64,000 nucleotides of DNA from Photorhabdus australis DSM 17609 (GTDB lineage: Bacteria > Pseudomonadota > Gammaproteobacteria > Enterobacterales > Enterobacteriaceae), in NCBI RefSeq assembly GCF_000711895.1, contig NZ_JONO01000007.1, positions 1-64,000 of the forward strand. The letters are read 5' to 3'. This document shows, in pieces, positions 20,256 to 30,449 of this stretch. The notes beneath the pieces were generated by a model. It was not told where the DNA came from and made no database searches. It was given only the letters and a program-made list of their open reading frames with translations. How positions within the stretch are numbered: position 1 is the first letter of the stretch; each line of letters begins with the position of its first letter. Both the position numbers and the translations under genes were made by a program.

Positions 20256-20618
20256 ATGATGAACCGAATAGATGAGTTAACCGCAGAACTTCTTAGCTCA
20301 ATGAATCAATATGACCTTAAACGACTGGATAATATTTTTTCTGAGAATATTTCACTTCATTATCCCAGCCTTCCCCCAATGATAGGTAAAAAGATGTCGC
20401 TCACTTTTCTCAATAAACTTTTCTCAAATTTTAAATATTTACATTTCACACAAACTGGTTTCATTGCTAGTAATAACCAGGCTTGCGTTATTTGGGAAAA
20501 TGAAGGGCTTCGTAAAAATAGTGATACTTATAGCAATATGGGCGTGACATTAATCGAAATTATGGACGATAAAATCATTCTCCTCAGCGATTACTTTAAA
20601 TTTGAAGTACCTCATTAA
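20256..20618 (+). CDS. Small NTF2/SnoaL-like protein at end of glb operon
   Basis: A 120-aa protein with the length and pattern of an NTF2-like cone fold: an N-terminal helix with a DLKRLDNIFSENISLHYPSLPP stretch (given here only as a landmark), a central YLHFTQTGFIA strand and C-terminal beta strands ending in DKIILLSDYFKFE. Such proteins are cyclases, isomerases, hydratases or binding partners; I see no catalytic residues that decide between them. It follows glbF by 44 bp with GAGGAT as ribosome binding site and precedes the operon terminator, so it is probably co-transcribed and may tailor or help release the product. A second ATG directly follows the first; either may be used. Function unknown. 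Confidence 0.75.
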   Translation: MMNRIDELTAELLSSMNQYDLKRLDNIFSENISLHYPSLPPMIGKKMSLTFLNKLFSNFKYLHFTQTGFIASNNQACVIWENEGLRKNSDTYSNMGVTLIEIMDDKIILLSDYFKFEVPH

Positions 20619-20735
20619 ACAGGATATCGCTGTAATAAAAGTTGGATACTCTCTGGATATTCTTTTTGGCTTATCTAAATGGTCTTGCATATTATCACTA
20701 CACCTTTGTTTTATTAATTAGTATAACTTCCAGGG

Positions 20736-20771
20736 AAAGGTGAAACGGTAGTTATAAACCGTTTCACCTTT
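20736..20771 (+). terminator. Terminator of glb operon
   Basis: Perfect 14-bp inverted repeat 'aaaggtgaaacggt' (20736-20749) and 'accgtttcaccttt' (20758-20771), with an 8-nt loop. A-rich on the left and T-ending on the right, so it can act from either side; it lies between glb and the convergent che operon. Confidence 0.85.
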
Positions 20772-20883
20772 AGCAACCATTGCCAAAAGATAACCACAAC
20801 CGTTCTATTTTATTCCGTCAGGGAGAATAAAGATTAAGATTCCCGTTAGTGGGTGATTGCTGATCGCTCAGTGTCCTTTGTAG

Positions 20884-20909
20884 GAAAAAATGGCAGGCTT
20901 ACCCCGCCA
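20884..20909 (-). terminator. Terminator of che operon (after cheZ)
   Basis: On the - strand, 'tggcggg' pairs with 'cctgcca' (one G-U pair) and is followed by TTTTTT. It starts 8 bp past the cheZ stop codon. Confidence 0.75.
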
Positions 20910-20916
20910 CTTTTAT

Positions 20917-21567
20917 TCAGAAACCTAAGCTATCCAGTAAATCATCCACCTGAGCCTGATTAGCAATCACACCCACACCATTTTGATTCACTTGTGGGCC
21001 ATTTAGTAAACTATCCGTTTCTTTCTTCGCGTTCACCATCTGGTCAGCCGGTATGTTTTCCATCAATACCATTACCAACTGTTTTTCTATTTCCTGAATA
21101 ACATCCATCATGCGCTTGATAACCTGACCAGTAAGATCTTGAAAGTCTTGTGCCATCATGATCTCCAGCAGTTGAGCGTTAGTGAAAGCAGTATGCTCAG
21201 GTACTGTATTAAGATAGTTTCGGGTATCCATAACCAATGAGCGTGCCACAGGCATTTCAACTGGATTTCCAAACCACTCATCCCAGCGTTTTGCCAGTGA
21301 TATTGCCGATGATTCCAACTCATTTTGACGAGGTTGCGCCGCCTCAACACAATTAAGTGCTCTTTCAGCTGCCTGCGCAGTCATCTGCACAACATAGTCC
21401 AGACGCTCTCTCGCATCGGGTATTGCCTCAGCAGCCTGAGCAATAGTTTGATCCAACCCTAACTCACGCAAACTATCTCGTAACATCCGCGTAAGCTGGC
21501 CGATACGACTGATAATTTCACTGGCACTAATGGTCTCATCCCTTGGCATGACTGGATTTACACTCAT
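20917..21567 (-). CDS. cheZ: CheY-P phosphatase CheZ
   Basis: A 216-aa protein, the usual enterobacterial length. It accelerates dephosphorylation of CheY-P and so resets flagellar rotation. The central active-site segment [12 protein letters not shown] carries the conserved Asp and the Gln that positions water. The C-terminal CheY-binding peptide [11 protein letters not shown] is intact after a linker. Located 9 bp downstream of cheY, last gene of the operon. In Escherichia coli flhB follows cheZ; here the next DNA is the glb cluster, so synteny breaks at this point. Confidence 0.97.
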   Translation of the reverse strand: MSVNPVMPRDETISASEIISRIGQLTRMLRDSLRELGLDQTIAQAAEAIPDARERLDYVVQMTAQAAERALNCVEAAQPRQNELESSAISLAKRWDEWFGNPVEMPVARSLVMDTRNYLNTVPEHTAFTNAQLLEIMMAQDFQDLTGQVIKRMMDVIQEIEKQLVMVLMENIPADQMVNAKKETDSLLNGPQVNQNGVGVIANQAQVDDLLDSLGF

Positions 21568-21576
21568 TATGTCTCC

Positions 21577-21966
21577 TTAGAGGCCCAGTTTTTCAAATAT
21601 TTTGTTGAGCTTTTCTTCCAGAGTAGCTGCGGTAAAAGGTTTAACAACATAACCACTCGCCCCGGCTTGTGCAGCGGCAATGATATTTTCTTTCTTCGCT
21701 TCTGCGGTCACCATCAAAACCGGTATCTTAGCCAATTGGGCATCTTCACGAATGATTTTTAGCAACTCTAAACCATCCATATTAGGCATATTCCAGTCAG
21801 AGATAATAAAGTCAAATTGAGATGAACGAATCTTAGTCAGAGCCTCTGCTCCATCCTGAGCTTCTTCTACGTTGTTGAAACCCAACTCTTTCAGCAAATT
21901 ACGAACTATGCGTCGCATGGTTGAAAAATCATCAACCACCAGAAATCTAAGATCCTTATTCGCCAT
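21577..21966 (-). CDS. cheY: Chemotaxis response regulator CheY
   Basis: A 129-aa single receiver domain. The acidic pocket D12/D13, phospho-acceptor D57 (ISDWNMP), T87 and K109 (VVKPF) all match E. coli numbering. Phosphorylated by CheA, it binds FliM at the flagellar switch and promotes tumbling. It is separated from cheB by 262 bp holding a composite ERIC repeat, unlike the tight cheB-cheY spacing in E. coli, so its expression relative to the upstream genes may differ. Confidence 0.98.
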   Translation of the reverse strand: MANKDLRFLVVDDFSTMRRIVRNLLKELGFNNVEEAQDGAEALTKIRSSQFDFIISDWNMPNMDGLELLKIIREDAQLAKIPVLMVTAEAKKENIIAAAQAGASGYVVKPFTAATLEEKLNKIFEKLGL

Positions 21967-22022
21967 AAAAACTCCTTGAAATTATTTATCAGTCAGCACA
22001 GAGCCGCTTAAGAAATTAAATT

Positions 22023-22215
22023 TATACCCGTTATCTTTCAAGTTGCCTCTTTGTTGGCTGCGCTCACTCACCCCGGTCACAGAGTTATCTATACCCTTCA
22101 TCTTTCAAGCTGCTGCTTTGTTGGCTGCGTTCACTTGCCGCCGCCCTGCAACTTGAAATCTATTGGGTATATGCTCCCTTGCCGTCGCGATGCATCTTGA
22201 AATCTATTGGGTATA
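22023..22215 (+). repeat. Composite ERIC: a short ERIC inserted in another ERIC
   Basis: The outer ERIC begins 'tatacccgttatc' at 22023 and ends 'ttgggtata' at 22215. Inside it, 22092-22169 is a second, internally deleted ERIC ('tacccttcatc ... ttgggta') flanked by TA at 22090-22091 and TA at 22170-22171. Removing the inner unit plus one TA restores 'gttatctatgctccc', the sequence expected from the copy at 27711. The outer copy has also lost about 14 bp between two 'gctccc' repeats. Lies between cheB and cheY. Confidence 0.92.
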
Positions 22216-22228
22216 TATACGACTGCCA

Positions 22229-23281
22229 TTAAATACGAACAGCCTGTCCTGAACTTATTTTTGCCAGCATTCTCTTACTCATTTTGAGTATATCCATGAC
22301 CTCATCCACAGCTCCCAGCTGTATTGCCGCCCTTGGCATACCAAATACGACACAACTTGCTTCATCCTGAGCTAACGTGTACGCTCCGGCTTGCTTCATT
22401 TCCAGCAATCCCGCTGCACCGTCACTGCCCATTCCTGTCAGTAGTACACCAATAGCATTCCTGCCAGCAAATTTAGCAACGGATCGGAATAACACATCCA
22501 CAGATGGACGATGACGATTAACCGCTGGTGCATCAGTTATCAAAACCTGATAATCCGCACCATTACGACATAGTTCCATATGACGATCACCCGGAGCAAT
22601 GTACGCATGCCCTGGCAAAATCCGCTCGCCGTTTTCAGCTTCTTTTACAGTGATTTGGCTAAGTTTATTCAATCGCTCAGCAAAAGAGCGGGTAAAACCA
22701 GGTGGCATATGTTGAGTAATTAGCAGTGCTGGACTGGTAACAGGTAGTGGTTGCAACAAACTCTTTATTGCTTCCGTTCCTCCAGTCGAAGCCCCTACCG
22801 CTATCAGTTTTTCACTGGATAACAGAGGCTTAAAACTTAAAGGAGCAGAATTTGCCGATGGGGTTATTTGCACAGACAATTTAGCCTGCGCGGCTGTCCG
22901 CACTTTTTCTGCAATAAGTTCACTGTAAGCTAACATCCCTTCACGAATACCCAACTGGGGTTTGGTTATAAAATCAACAGCGCCAAGTTCTAATGCTCTT
23001 AATGTGATTTCAGAACCTTTAGCTGTTAGAGAAGAAATCATAACCACAGGCATTGGCCGTAAACGCATTAATTTTTCCAAAAAATCAATGCCATCCATAC
23101 GTGGCATTTCGACATCTAACGTTAATACCTGTGGATTATGTTTTTTAATGAGATCACGAGCCACCAGTGGATCTGGCGCACAAGCCACTACCTCCATATC
23201 TGGATGGCTATTGATAATCTCTCGCATGATCTGTCGCATAAGCGCTGAATCATCGACACAAAGAACAGTAATTTTATTCAT
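22229..23281 (-). CDS. cheB: Chemoreceptor methylesterase/deamidase CheB
   Basis: A 350-aa protein with a receiver domain (D10, D11, phospho-acceptor D56 in [12 protein letters not shown]) followed by a linker and the CheB methylesterase domain. Catalytic S165 lies in [10 protein letters not shown] and H191 in [10 protein letters not shown]; the active-site aspartate is within [12 protein letters not shown]. It removes glutamyl methyl groups from the chemoreceptors for adaptation, in opposition to CheR. Its start overlaps the end of cheR by 8 nt, so the two are coupled. Confidence 0.97.
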   Translation of the reverse strand: MNKITVLCVDDSALMRQIMREIINSHPDMEVVACAPDPLVARDLIKKHNPQVLTLDVEMPRMDGIDFLEKLMRLRPMPVVMISSLTAKGSEITLRALELGAVDFITKPQLGIREGMLAYSELIAEKVRTAAQAKLSVQITPSANSAPLSFKPLLSSEKLIAVGASTGGTEAIKSLLQPLPVTSPALLITQHMPPGFTRSFAERLNKLSQITVKEAENGERILPGHAYIAPGDRHMELCRNGADYQVLITDAPAVNRHRPSVDVLFRSVAKFAGRNAIGVLLTGMGSDGAAGLLEMKQAGAYTLAQDEASCVVFGMPRAAIQLGAVDEVMDILKMSKRMLAKISSGQAVRI

Positions 23282-24161
23282 GACCTCTCCTTGCCTGGCC
23301 TACACCGTAAACGGTCTGTCCTTGCAAGTAGAATTCCCGGCTGATTTGAGTGACATTTTCAGAATGCCCGGCAAAGAGCAATCCATCGGGTTTTAATAAA
23401 GTAACAAAATGGCGCAGTATCCGTTCCTGCGTCTTTTTATCAAAGTAAATCATTACGTTACGGCAAAATATGGCATCAAATTTACCTTCGAGCGGCCAAT
23501 TGGCATCCAACAAATTGAGGTGTTGGAATGTCACCATGTCAGCAATCTGAGGCCGGACACGAGCATAACCTTCATAAGAGCCAGTGCCTTTAAAAAAGTA
23601 GCGTTTCCTCTGTTGATCAGTTAGCTGACGCAATTCATCCAGACGATAAACACCTTTACGCGCTTTCTCCAATACATGGGTATCAATATCACTGGCAATA
23701 ATCTTTACCCGATGAAAACGAGGCCCCAATACATCACTCAGTGTCATTGCAATTGAGTATGGTTCTTCCCCGGTAGATGCTGCCGCACTCCATACTCGGT
23801 ACGATCCATTTTTCTTACTCGCATGCTTAGCTAGCAAAGGAAAATGATGAGCTTCCCTGAAAAAAGCCGTCAGGTTAGTCGTCAGTGCATTGATAAATTC
23901 CTGCCACTCATCACTATCAAGATCGCTTTCAAGAATGAACAAATATTGACCAAAATCACGGATGCCAAGAGTACGTAAACGCCGAATTAAACGGTTGTAA
24001 ACCATCTCCCGTTTATGTGTAGCAAGCACAATACCCGCACGTTGATATATAAACTGGCAGATGCGCTCAAAATGCGCATCTGACATGGTATAGCGCTGAA
24101 TCATGTGATTCAGCGGTGGAGACGACAAGCTTGCCGCTGAAGCAATTAAATTTGATTTCAT
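23274..24161 (-). CDS. cheR: Chemoreceptor methyltransferase CheR
   Basis: A 295-aa S-adenosylmethionine-dependent methyltransferase. N-terminal all-helical CheR_N domain ([14 protein letters not shown]...LIRRLR), then the SAM-binding domain with [17 protein letters not shown] and the [13 protein letters not shown] motif. It methylates receptor glutamates. The beta-subdomain normally docks on a C-terminal NWETF peptide; only one of the two receptors here carries that peptide. Six bp downstream of the second receptor gene. Confidence 0.97.
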   Translation of the reverse strand: MKSNLIASAASLSSPPLNHMIQRYTMSDAHFERICQFIYQRAGIVLATHKREMVYNRLIRRLRTLGIRDFGQYLFILESDLDSDEWQEFINALTTNLTAFFREAHHFPLLAKHASKKNGSYRVWSAAASTGEEPYSIAMTLSDVLGPRFHRVKIIASDIDTHVLEKARKGVYRLDELRQLTDQQRKRYFFKGTGSYEGYARVRPQIADMVTFQHLNLLDANWPLEGKFDAIFCRNVMIYFDKKTQERILRHFVTLLKPDGLLFAGHSENVTQISREFYLQGQTVYGVGQARRGHE

Positions 24162-24167
24162 CTGGCC

Positions 24168-25802
24168 TTAGCGAGTCTGACTGACTGCCCCTTCGCTATC
24201 CGCAGATCTCAGCGTAAGTGAAAGTTCATTTTCAAGCTTGTTTTCTGAATTATTTGGTAATTCAAATTGTGCTACGGTTTTCACCAGAATATCAGCTTGA
24301 TCTTCAAGTGCAGCAGCAGCTGCTGCTGACTGTTCAACCAATGCAGCATTCTGCTGAGTAACCTGATCCATCTGCGTAACAGCTTGTGCCACTTGATGAA
24401 TACCCCGACTTTGTTCATCGGATGCCGCAGCAATTTCGGCCATGAGATCTGTGACCTGATTTACAGAAGTCACCAATTCATTCATGGTCTTCCCAGCATG
24501 GCTAACCAGCTCGGAACCTTGGCTTACCCGCTGAACTGATTCACTAATTAATGTCTTAATTTCTTTTGCTGCTTCTGCACTGCGCTGTGCAAGATCCCTA
24601 ACTTCGCCCGCAACAACAGAGAAGCCGCGGCCTTGTTCACCTGCCCGCGCGGCTTCTACCGCCGCATTAAGTGCCAAGATATTAGTCTGGAATGCAATGC
24701 CATCAATAACGCTGATAATGGCACTGATTTTCTGTGAACTGTTAGCAATCGCATCCATCGTTTCTACAACACCCGTTGTCAGCTCACCACCTTTAGAGGC
24801 TGTTTTCGATGCAGATACTGCTAATTCACTCGCCTGACGAGCATTTTCAGCATTTTGTTTTACTGTTGCTGTTAATTGCTCCATACTGGCCGCAGTTTCC
24901 TCCAGTGATGCCGCTTGTTCTTCGGTACGAGAAGAGAGATCAGTATTACCCTGAGTAATTTCCTGAATACCGCTATACATCAGGTTAGTATTCTCTTTAA
25001 TCAAGGTAATGGAATTCACCAGTGAACGCTGCATATCACGCAATTTGAGGAATACTTCACCAATTTCATCATTAGTGAAAACAGCTACTTCTTTGTTTAA
25101 CTTGCCTTCTGCAACATTCTGGAAGTGACTACGCATATTGGCGAATGGTCTGAGAAGATTTCTTTTTAACCACCAATGAGAAGCCCAGGCAACCACCAAT
25201 ACCATCAGGATCGCGCCTGCAAACATGGCAGTTGCAATCTGATAATAAAATCGACCATCTTGAACGGCAGTGGCAATCTCCTCTCCGATGTATTGCATAT
25301 AATGGTTGAAATCAGATTCCAATTGCTGCTGATATTTTTCTGTCGGCTGGTCTAAAAAAGCATCATAATTACCCTTTTCTAAGAAAACCGAGAGTTCCCT
25401 GAGTGCTTTTATATATTCCTTGTAGCTGGTTTCCACTGATGCCAGCAATACACTGCTGCCATCTTCCTCACTTAATTTAGGCAAAGAGATAAACTCGGCA
25501 AAATGCATCTCAGCCTTATCCAGCGTTTCTCTGACATTAGCGACCATGCTGCTAATATGATCTTCAGATTGCTGTAGTGTTTTGCCTACAGCGATTCTAT
25601 TAAGTGTATTACGCGATTGCAGCAAAGCTGCCCAGCTCAATCCTAATGAATCTCTTTTCTGCGTCCCCAGATCAATCCGTTCGATATAAGCCTGATCGGT
25701 GTGAATTATTCCAAGAGATAAACCACTTGAGATTATCTGCATTAAACAAAACATCATCAGTAACAGATATAAACTGGTTGATATACGAAGCTTGCCCAAC
25801 AT
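24168..25802 (-). CDS. Methyl-accepting chemotaxis protein, Tar/Tsr-type, without NWETF tail
   Basis: A 544-aa chemoreceptor: N-terminal helix, periplasmic four-helix bundle (about 35-190), second membrane helix (about 190-212), HAMP, methylation helices and the signalling hairpin tip ([29 protein letters not shown] region). Of the three ligand arginines in E. coli Tar/Tsr (64, 69, 73), R64 and R69 are present but position 73 is Gly followed by Lys. The C-terminus ends in GAVSQTR with no NWETF pentapeptide, so it probably needs the other receptor for efficient CheR/CheB action. Ligand unknown; not clearly an aspartate or serine receptor. Ribosome binding site AGAGGTGATT. Confidence 0.93.
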   Translation of the reverse strand: MLGKLRISTSLYLLLMMFCLMQIISSGLSLGIIHTDQAYIERIDLGTQKRDSLGLSWAALLQSRNTLNRIAVGKTLQQSEDHISSMVANVRETLDKAEMHFAEFISLPKLSEEDGSSVLLASVETSYKEYIKALRELSVFLEKGNYDAFLDQPTEKYQQQLESDFNHYMQYIGEEIATAVQDGRFYYQIATAMFAGAILMVLVVAWASHWWLKRNLLRPFANMRSHFQNVAEGKLNKEVAVFTNDEIGEVFLKLRDMQRSLVNSITLIKENTNLMYSGIQEITQGNTDLSSRTEEQAASLEETAASMEQLTATVKQNAENARQASELAVSASKTASKGGELTTGVVETMDAIANSSQKISAIISVIDGIAFQTNILALNAAVEAARAGEQGRGFSVVAGEVRDLAQRSAEAAKEIKTLISESVQRVSQGSELVSHAGKTMNELVTSVNQVTDLMAEIAAASDEQSRGIHQVAQAVTQMDQVTQQNAALVEQSAAAAAALEDQADILVKTVAQFELPNNSENKLENELSLTLRSADSEGAVSQTR

Positions 25803-25818
25803 GTAATCACCTCTGTTA

Positions 25819-25838
25819 ACGGCTGCATATGCAGCCGT
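25819..25838. other. 20-bp perfect palindrome between the two receptor genes
   Basis: 'acggctgcatatgcagccgt' reads the same on both strands and can form an 8-bp stem with an ATAT loop. No U-tract follows on the - strand, so it is more likely an RNA-stabilising or processing hairpin between the two mcp cistrons than a terminator. Confidence 0.55.
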
Positions 25839-25855
25839 AGTTATCGCTTAGTGTT

Positions 25856-27550
25856 TTAAAATGTTTCCCAATTAGACTGTTCTTCCACATTATTGACTTT
25901 CTTCAACACAGGTGAATTCGATTTAACAGGAAGAGTTTTGACCACAGGTAAATGCTCAGTTTTTGTTTCAGACTGAGATTTATCGTCAAGATTCGGTAAT
26001 TGGAATAGAGAAACCAGCTTCTTCAATCCAGCAGCTTGATCTTCCAGTGCCGCCGCCGCCGCCGCTGACTGCTCAACCAAAGACGCATTTTGCTGTGTTA
26101 CACGATCCATTTCAGAAATAGCCAGACCAACCTGAGTTATCCCTCTGCTTTGTTCATCTGAAGCAGAGGCAATTTCACCCATAATGTCAGTGACACGGGT
26201 TACTGAACTGACAATGTCGTTCATTGTTTCACCAGCACTTTCAACCAGAACAGAACCCGTATCTGCACGACTAACTGAATCTTCTATTAATGCTTTAATT
26301 TCTTTTGCCGCTTCAGCGCTACGCTGTGCAAGGTTACGAACTTCCCCGGCAACAACCGCAAAACCTCGTCCATGTTCACCCGCACGCGCTGCCTCTACCG
26401 CGGCATTAAGTGCCAGAATGTTAGTCTGGAACGCAATGGCATCAATAACACTGGTAATATCAGAAATTTTCTGTGAACTCCCAGCAATTTCATGCATTGT
26501 CTGCACAACATTTGCTACGACTTTCCCACCCTGACGGGCAATCTCAGAAGCACTATCAGCCAGGTTACTTGCCTGACGAGCATTTTCAGCATTCTGTTTT
26601 ACCGTTGCTGTCAGTTGTTCCATGCTTGCTGCCGTTTCTTCCAGAGAAGCAACCTGCTCTTCCGTGCGTGAAGAAAGATCATTATTTCCGGCAGCAATTT
26701 CACTGGTTCCGTCATAAATACTTTCACTGCTCTGACGAACACTACTCACTGTGTTGATGAACTCTTTCTGCATATGCTTCAGGCCAACAGCTAACATACT
26801 CATCTCATTTCTGCCTGAAACCGTAATATCCTGTGTCAAATCACCGGTAGAAAGCGCCTTAATGTCCTCTAATAATTTATTTAACGGATTCAGCAAACTA
26901 TGTTTGATACCAACCCAACTAAAAATCATGGCTGAAACCAGAATCAGCATGACAATACCCAACATAATCATCGCATTTCTGTAGGATATACCTGCATCAA
27001 ATACCACATCAGAATAGAGATGATCATTTTGAGTCAAATAGAAGTTATATTCTTCCTCAAAAGCACTCTGATATTTGCTCGTTGGCTGGTTGAAAAATTC
27101 TACTGCTCGATCATGTTCAAGCAGAACAATAAGCTCATGAAGGGCTGAAATATAAATATCATAGGCTTTTTTAAGACGATTTAGGCTTTCTGTTTCATGA
27201 ACAGATAATTTAGCGGTCTGTTCATATTGTTCAAAGCGCTGCTCTGCAATAGAGAGGTTACTTCTGGCATCAGTCAGTAACTGTTCCAACGTGTAGTAAT
27301 TATCGACACCCTCATCTTTTTTCATCATGTAGCGAATGCCAGCACGATTCAAACTGTTACGGGCCTGTAACAAATTAACCCAGGTATCATTCAAAAATGT
27401 CTGCTGTTCCCGCATCTTATCCAGTATTTCTAGATTTTCTTTGTTACTTTTCAACTCATGGAAGAAAAGTCCCCCGGATACAAATTGCAGAGCACCAAAT
27501 AATATGATGACCGCCATCAGTCCGGTCACTATCTTCATTCGGTTAAACAT
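25856..27550 (-). CDS. Methyl-accepting chemotaxis protein, Tsr/Tar-type, with NWETF tail
   Basis: A 564-aa chemoreceptor with the same architecture as its neighbour: membrane helix near 7-29, periplasmic four-helix bundle, second helix near 191-212, HAMP ([16 protein letters not shown]), methylation helices and signalling tip. The ligand arginines R64, R69 and R73 are all present at E. coli numbering, as in Tar and Tsr, which bind the alpha-carboxylate/amino group of amino acids. The protein ends exactly in NWETF, the CheR/CheB docking pentapeptide, after a flexible linker. A consensus FliA promoter lies 36 bp upstream. Probably the major amino-acid receptor; whether Asp or Ser cannot be told from what I can see. 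Confidence 0.94.
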   Translation of the reverse strand: MFNRMKIVTGLMAVIILFGALQFVSGGLFFHELKSNKENLEILDKMREQQTFLNDTWVNLLQARNSLNRAGIRYMMKKDEGVDNYYTLEQLLTDARSNLSIAEQRFEQYEQTAKLSVHETESLNRLKKAYDIYISALHELIVLLEHDRAVEFFNQPTSKYQSAFEEEYNFYLTQNDHLYSDVVFDAGISYRNAMIMLGIVMLILVSAMIFSWVGIKHSLLNPLNKLLEDIKALSTGDLTQDITVSGRNEMSMLAVGLKHMQKEFINTVSSVRQSSESIYDGTSEIAAGNNDLSSRTEEQVASLEETAASMEQLTATVKQNAENARQASNLADSASEIARQGGKVVANVVQTMHEIAGSSQKISDITSVIDAIAFQTNILALNAAVEAARAGEHGRGFAVVAGEVRNLAQRSAEAAKEIKALIEDSVSRADTGSVLVESAGETMNDIVSSVTRVTDIMGEIASASDEQSRGITQVGLAISEMDRVTQQNASLVEQSAAAAAALEDQAAGLKKLVSLFQLPNLDDKSQSETKTEHLPVVKTLPVKSNSPVLKKVNNVEEQSNWETF

Positions 27551-27585
27551 GTTTTCCCTTTTTACAATAGATCAGCATGGCTCTG

Positions 27586-27612
27586 TTATCGGCATCACCA
27601 AAAGAAACTTTA
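27586..27612 (-). promoter_or_regulatory. FliA (sigma-28) promoter of mcp-cheRB
   Basis: On the - strand, -35 'TAAAGTTT' (27612-27605), an 11-nt spacer, then -10 'GCCGATAA' (27593-27586): an exact match to the enterobacterial flagellar class 3 consensus. The receptor start codon follows 35 nt downstream. This makes the receptor and adaptation genes a separate late transcription unit. Confidence 0.93.
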
Positions 27613-27710
27613 CTGGTTGAATAAAAGAAATTTGAATATTTTTCTGATTTGGAATTTACAGGAATATAGACAAAAAGTAGCTGCCATCTGTCAATGATGG
27701 CAGTCATATT

Positions 27711-27833
27711 TATACCCGTCATCTTTCAAGTTGCCTCTTTGTTGGCTGCACTCACCCTAGTCACATAATTATCTATGCTCCCAGGGATTCGCTCCCTTGC
27801 CGTCGCGAAGCATCTTGAAATCTATTAGGTATA
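27711..27833 (+). repeat. ERIC element between cheW and mcp
   Basis: A 123-bp copy from 'tatacccgtcatctttcaag' to 'ttgaaatctattaggtata'. It ends 4 bp from the cheW stop codon and lies inside the che gene series, upstream of the FliA promoter. Confidence 0.9.
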
Positions 27834-27837
27834 ATGA

Positions 27838-28335
27838 TTAGTTTTTAGCCACAGAATCTACCAGAGCCATTTCTTCACTGTTAAGCAATTTCTCAATATC
27901 CACCAAAATCAGCATACGATCATCAAGTGAACCCAAACCAGTCAGATACTCAGTAGACAATGTCACTGCAAATTCTGGGGCCGGGCATATTTGTTCAGCT
28001 TTGAGCGATAAAACATCTGAAACACCATCAACAACAATACCAACCACGCGGTTTAATAGATTCAAAACAATTACAACGGTATTATCATTATAGGTAACCG
28101 TTTCCTGAGCAAATTTAATTCTCAGATCAATAATAGGAACAATAACACCGCGTAGATTAGTTATTCCTTTAATGAACGCAGGAGTATTCGCAATACGAGT
28201 GACCTGATCATAGCCACGGATTTCCTGCACTTTGAGTATTTCAATACCATACTCTTCATCACCCAAGGTAAAAACCAGATATCCTTCTCCGGCAGTTTCT
28301 CCTGACAATTTATTAAAAGCTTCTATGGCCGACAT
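27838..28335 (-). CDS. cheW: Chemotaxis coupling protein CheW
   Basis: A 165-aa single CheW (SH3-like) domain protein that couples receptors to the CheA kinase in the membrane-associated array. Recognisable segments: [26 protein letters not shown] start (residues about 17-40), the receptor-contact region [18 protein letters not shown] and the VVDGVSDV motif. Ribosome binding site AAGGTAAG. Followed at once by an ERIC, so transcript readthrough to the receptor genes may be limited or processed. Confidence 0.98.
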   Translation of the reverse strand: MSAIEAFNKLSGETAGEGYLVFTLGDEEYGIEILKVQEIRGYDQVTRIANTPAFIKGITNLRGVIVPIIDLRIKFAQETVTYNDNTVVIVLNLLNRVVGIVVDGVSDVLSLKAEQICPAPEFAVTLSTEYLTGLGSLDDRMLILVDIEKLLNSEEMALVDSVAKN

Positions 28336-28388
28336 GATCTTACCTTTTACTGTGAGATTGACTATTTTTCTATGGAGGCAAGCTCCAC

Positions 28389-30434
28389 TCAGTGCTTATT
28401 TTTTTCTGATAATTCAGCTTTACTGACTGCCAATTGGTCATGGTTGAGTTGCTGCAATGCAGAAACATCGATAATCAGTGCCACACTGCCATCTCCCATA
28501 ATTGTAGCCGCGGAGATCCCCGGTATTTTGCGGTAGTTACTTTCGATATTTTTCACAACTACCTGATGCTGTCCAACTAACTGATCAACCAGTAAGGCAT
28601 AACGCCGACCAGCACTTTGTACTATCACAACAATTCCTTTAGTCGGATCTGTTTGCGCATCAGAAATATCAAAAACTCGGTATAACTTAATCAGTGGCAA
28701 ATATTCGCCTCTCACATGCAATAATTTTTCATCACCAGCCAATGGATAAATATCTTCTTCCTGTGGCTGAAGAGAACTCACTACCGCACTTAATGGCAAA
28801 ATAAATACTTCCTCGTTGACTTTCACTGACATGCCATCAAGGATTGCCAATGTCAGAGGTAACAGAATCCGTGTAACCGTGCCTTTACCGGCCTGGAAAC
28901 TAATTTGGATTTGTCCTCCCATTTCCTGAATATTTCGTTTAACCACATCCATGCCCACACCGCGACCAGATACATCTGTCACAACTTCAGCCGTGGAAAA
29001 ACCGGGAGCGAAAATCAGCATAGCAACTTCTTCGTTACTCATGTTTTCGCTCACTGACAACCCTTGTGACATCGCCTTAGCTAGAATCTTCTCTCGATTT
29101 AAGCCAGCACCATCATCCACAACTTCGATACAGATATTTCCCCCCTGATGCTCAGCAGAAAGGGTCAGGTTGCCCGTCTCAGGTTTGCCTGAAGCGAGTC
29201 GAATTTCAGGTTCTTCAATACCATGATCAAGGCTATTACGAACCAGATGGGTCAACGGATCAATAATGCGCTCAATTAAACTCTTATCCAGTTCAGTAGA
29301 ACTGCCAACCAAAGTCAGCTCCACTTTTTTATTCAGTTTGCCCGCAAGATCCCTGACTAAACGTGGGTAGCGGCTAAATACATATTCCATTGGCATCATG
29401 CGAATCGACATCACAGACTCTTGCAAGTCTCTGGAATTTCGCTGTAGTTGAACCATACAACTCAACAAATCACCATGTGAAGTCGGTTCAAGATCATTGC
29501 AATGCTGAGCCAACATAGATTGTGTAATAACTAATTCACCAACCAGGTTTATAAGCTGATCAACCTTCTCAACCGCAACACGGATACTGGAAGATTCTGC
29601 TCGTTGACGTGGTGAGCCAGCTGGTGGCATAGGCGCCGGACGCCCGACAGGAGGTGTAGAGTTTTTTTCCGGCTCAGTGGATTTGACTTTAGCTATGTCT
29701 GTATCTTTAACTTCATCTTTTTTGGGTTCAGCTACTGGCAAGAAAGTTATCTGCTCCGGTTCAATAACAAAACAGAGCACTGCCGTAATGTCATCCTCTG
29801 TAGCTGATGTTACCAATGACACCTCAACACTATCTCGAGTCTGTTCCGCATCATAAACCTCCCCCAGATTACCCAGTTCATCGAGCATTAAAGAAACTTC
29901 ACGCTCTTTTAGACCAGAAAGATGAACTCGGACTCTACCTTGTTGGCTTTTAGTCGCGGCAGGCTCCGGTTTTAATTCTGATTCGGGTTCAGGTCGCAGT
30001 GATGTTGTCAAAGGTACAGCGGATTCAACCTCACCTTCATTTTCTTTCTGTACTTCCAATGCAAGCTGGCGCAATGTCTCACAGATGTAGGTAAAAGTAC
30101 TTTCATCCGGTTCCTGAGAACTTTTATAGGCATCCAACTGTTGCTGCATGATATCTTTCGCTTCCAAAAACAAGTTGATAATGTCAGTTGTCAGACTCAT
30201 TTCATCTCGTCTGGCACTGTCTAACAAATTTTCCAGAACATGCGTAGTTTGCTGTAGTTTAATAAAACCAAAAGTCGCAGCCCCGCCTTTTATTGAGTGC
30301 GCACTACGAAAAATAGCATTCAACTGTTCTTTATCTGGCGCATTTGGATCGAGCTGCAATAAATGCTGCTCCATATCCTCAAGCAATTCATCTGCTTCAT
30401 CAAAAAAGGTCTGATAAAACGCGGTAATATCCAT
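28389..30434 (-). CDS. cheA: Chemotaxis histidine kinase CheA
   Basis: A 681-aa kinase in the classical order. P1 Hpt domain with phosphorylated H46 ([15 protein letters not shown]); P2 CheY/CheB-docking domain around 160-230; a Pro-rich linker; P3 dimerisation helices from about 285; P4 ATPase with the N box ([12 protein letters not shown]) and G boxes ([17 protein letters not shown]); P5 CheW-like domain to the C-terminus. It autophosphorylates under receptor control and passes phosphate to CheY and CheB. Lies 15 bp after motB in the motAB-cheAW unit. Confidence 0.98.
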   Translation of the reverse strand: MDITAFYQTFFDEADELLEDMEQHLLQLDPNAPDKEQLNAIFRSAHSIKGGAATFGFIKLQQTTHVLENLLDSARRDEMSLTTDIINLFLEAKDIMQQQLDAYKSSQEPDESTFTYICETLRQLALEVQKENEGEVESAVPLTTSLRPEPESELKPEPAATKSQQGRVRVHLSGLKEREVSLMLDELGNLGEVYDAEQTRDSVEVSLVTSATEDDITAVLCFVIEPEQITFLPVAEPKKDEVKDTDIAKVKSTEPEKNSTPPVGRPAPMPPAGSPRQRAESSSIRVAVEKVDQLINLVGELVITQSMLAQHCNDLEPTSHGDLLSCMVQLQRNSRDLQESVMSIRMMPMEYVFSRYPRLVRDLAGKLNKKVELTLVGSSTELDKSLIERIIDPLTHLVRNSLDHGIEEPEIRLASGKPETGNLTLSAEHQGGNICIEVVDDGAGLNREKILAKAMSQGLSVSENMSNEEVAMLIFAPGFSTAEVVTDVSGRGVGMDVVKRNIQEMGGQIQISFQAGKGTVTRILLPLTLAILDGMSVKVNEEVFILPLSAVVSSLQPQEEDIYPLAGDEKLLHVRGEYLPLIKLYRVFDISDAQTDPTKGIVVIVQSAGRRYALLVDQLVGQHQVVVKNIESNYRKIPGISAATIMGDGSVALIIDVSALQQLNHDQLAVSKAELSEKNKH

Positions 30435-30449
30435 TGTTACTTTGTCACC

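Noticed and set aside
22023..27833. ERIC copies considered as a CRISPR-like or regulatory array
   Set aside because: They are dispersed, about 120 bp, palindromic and match ERIC ends; there are no regular spacers.
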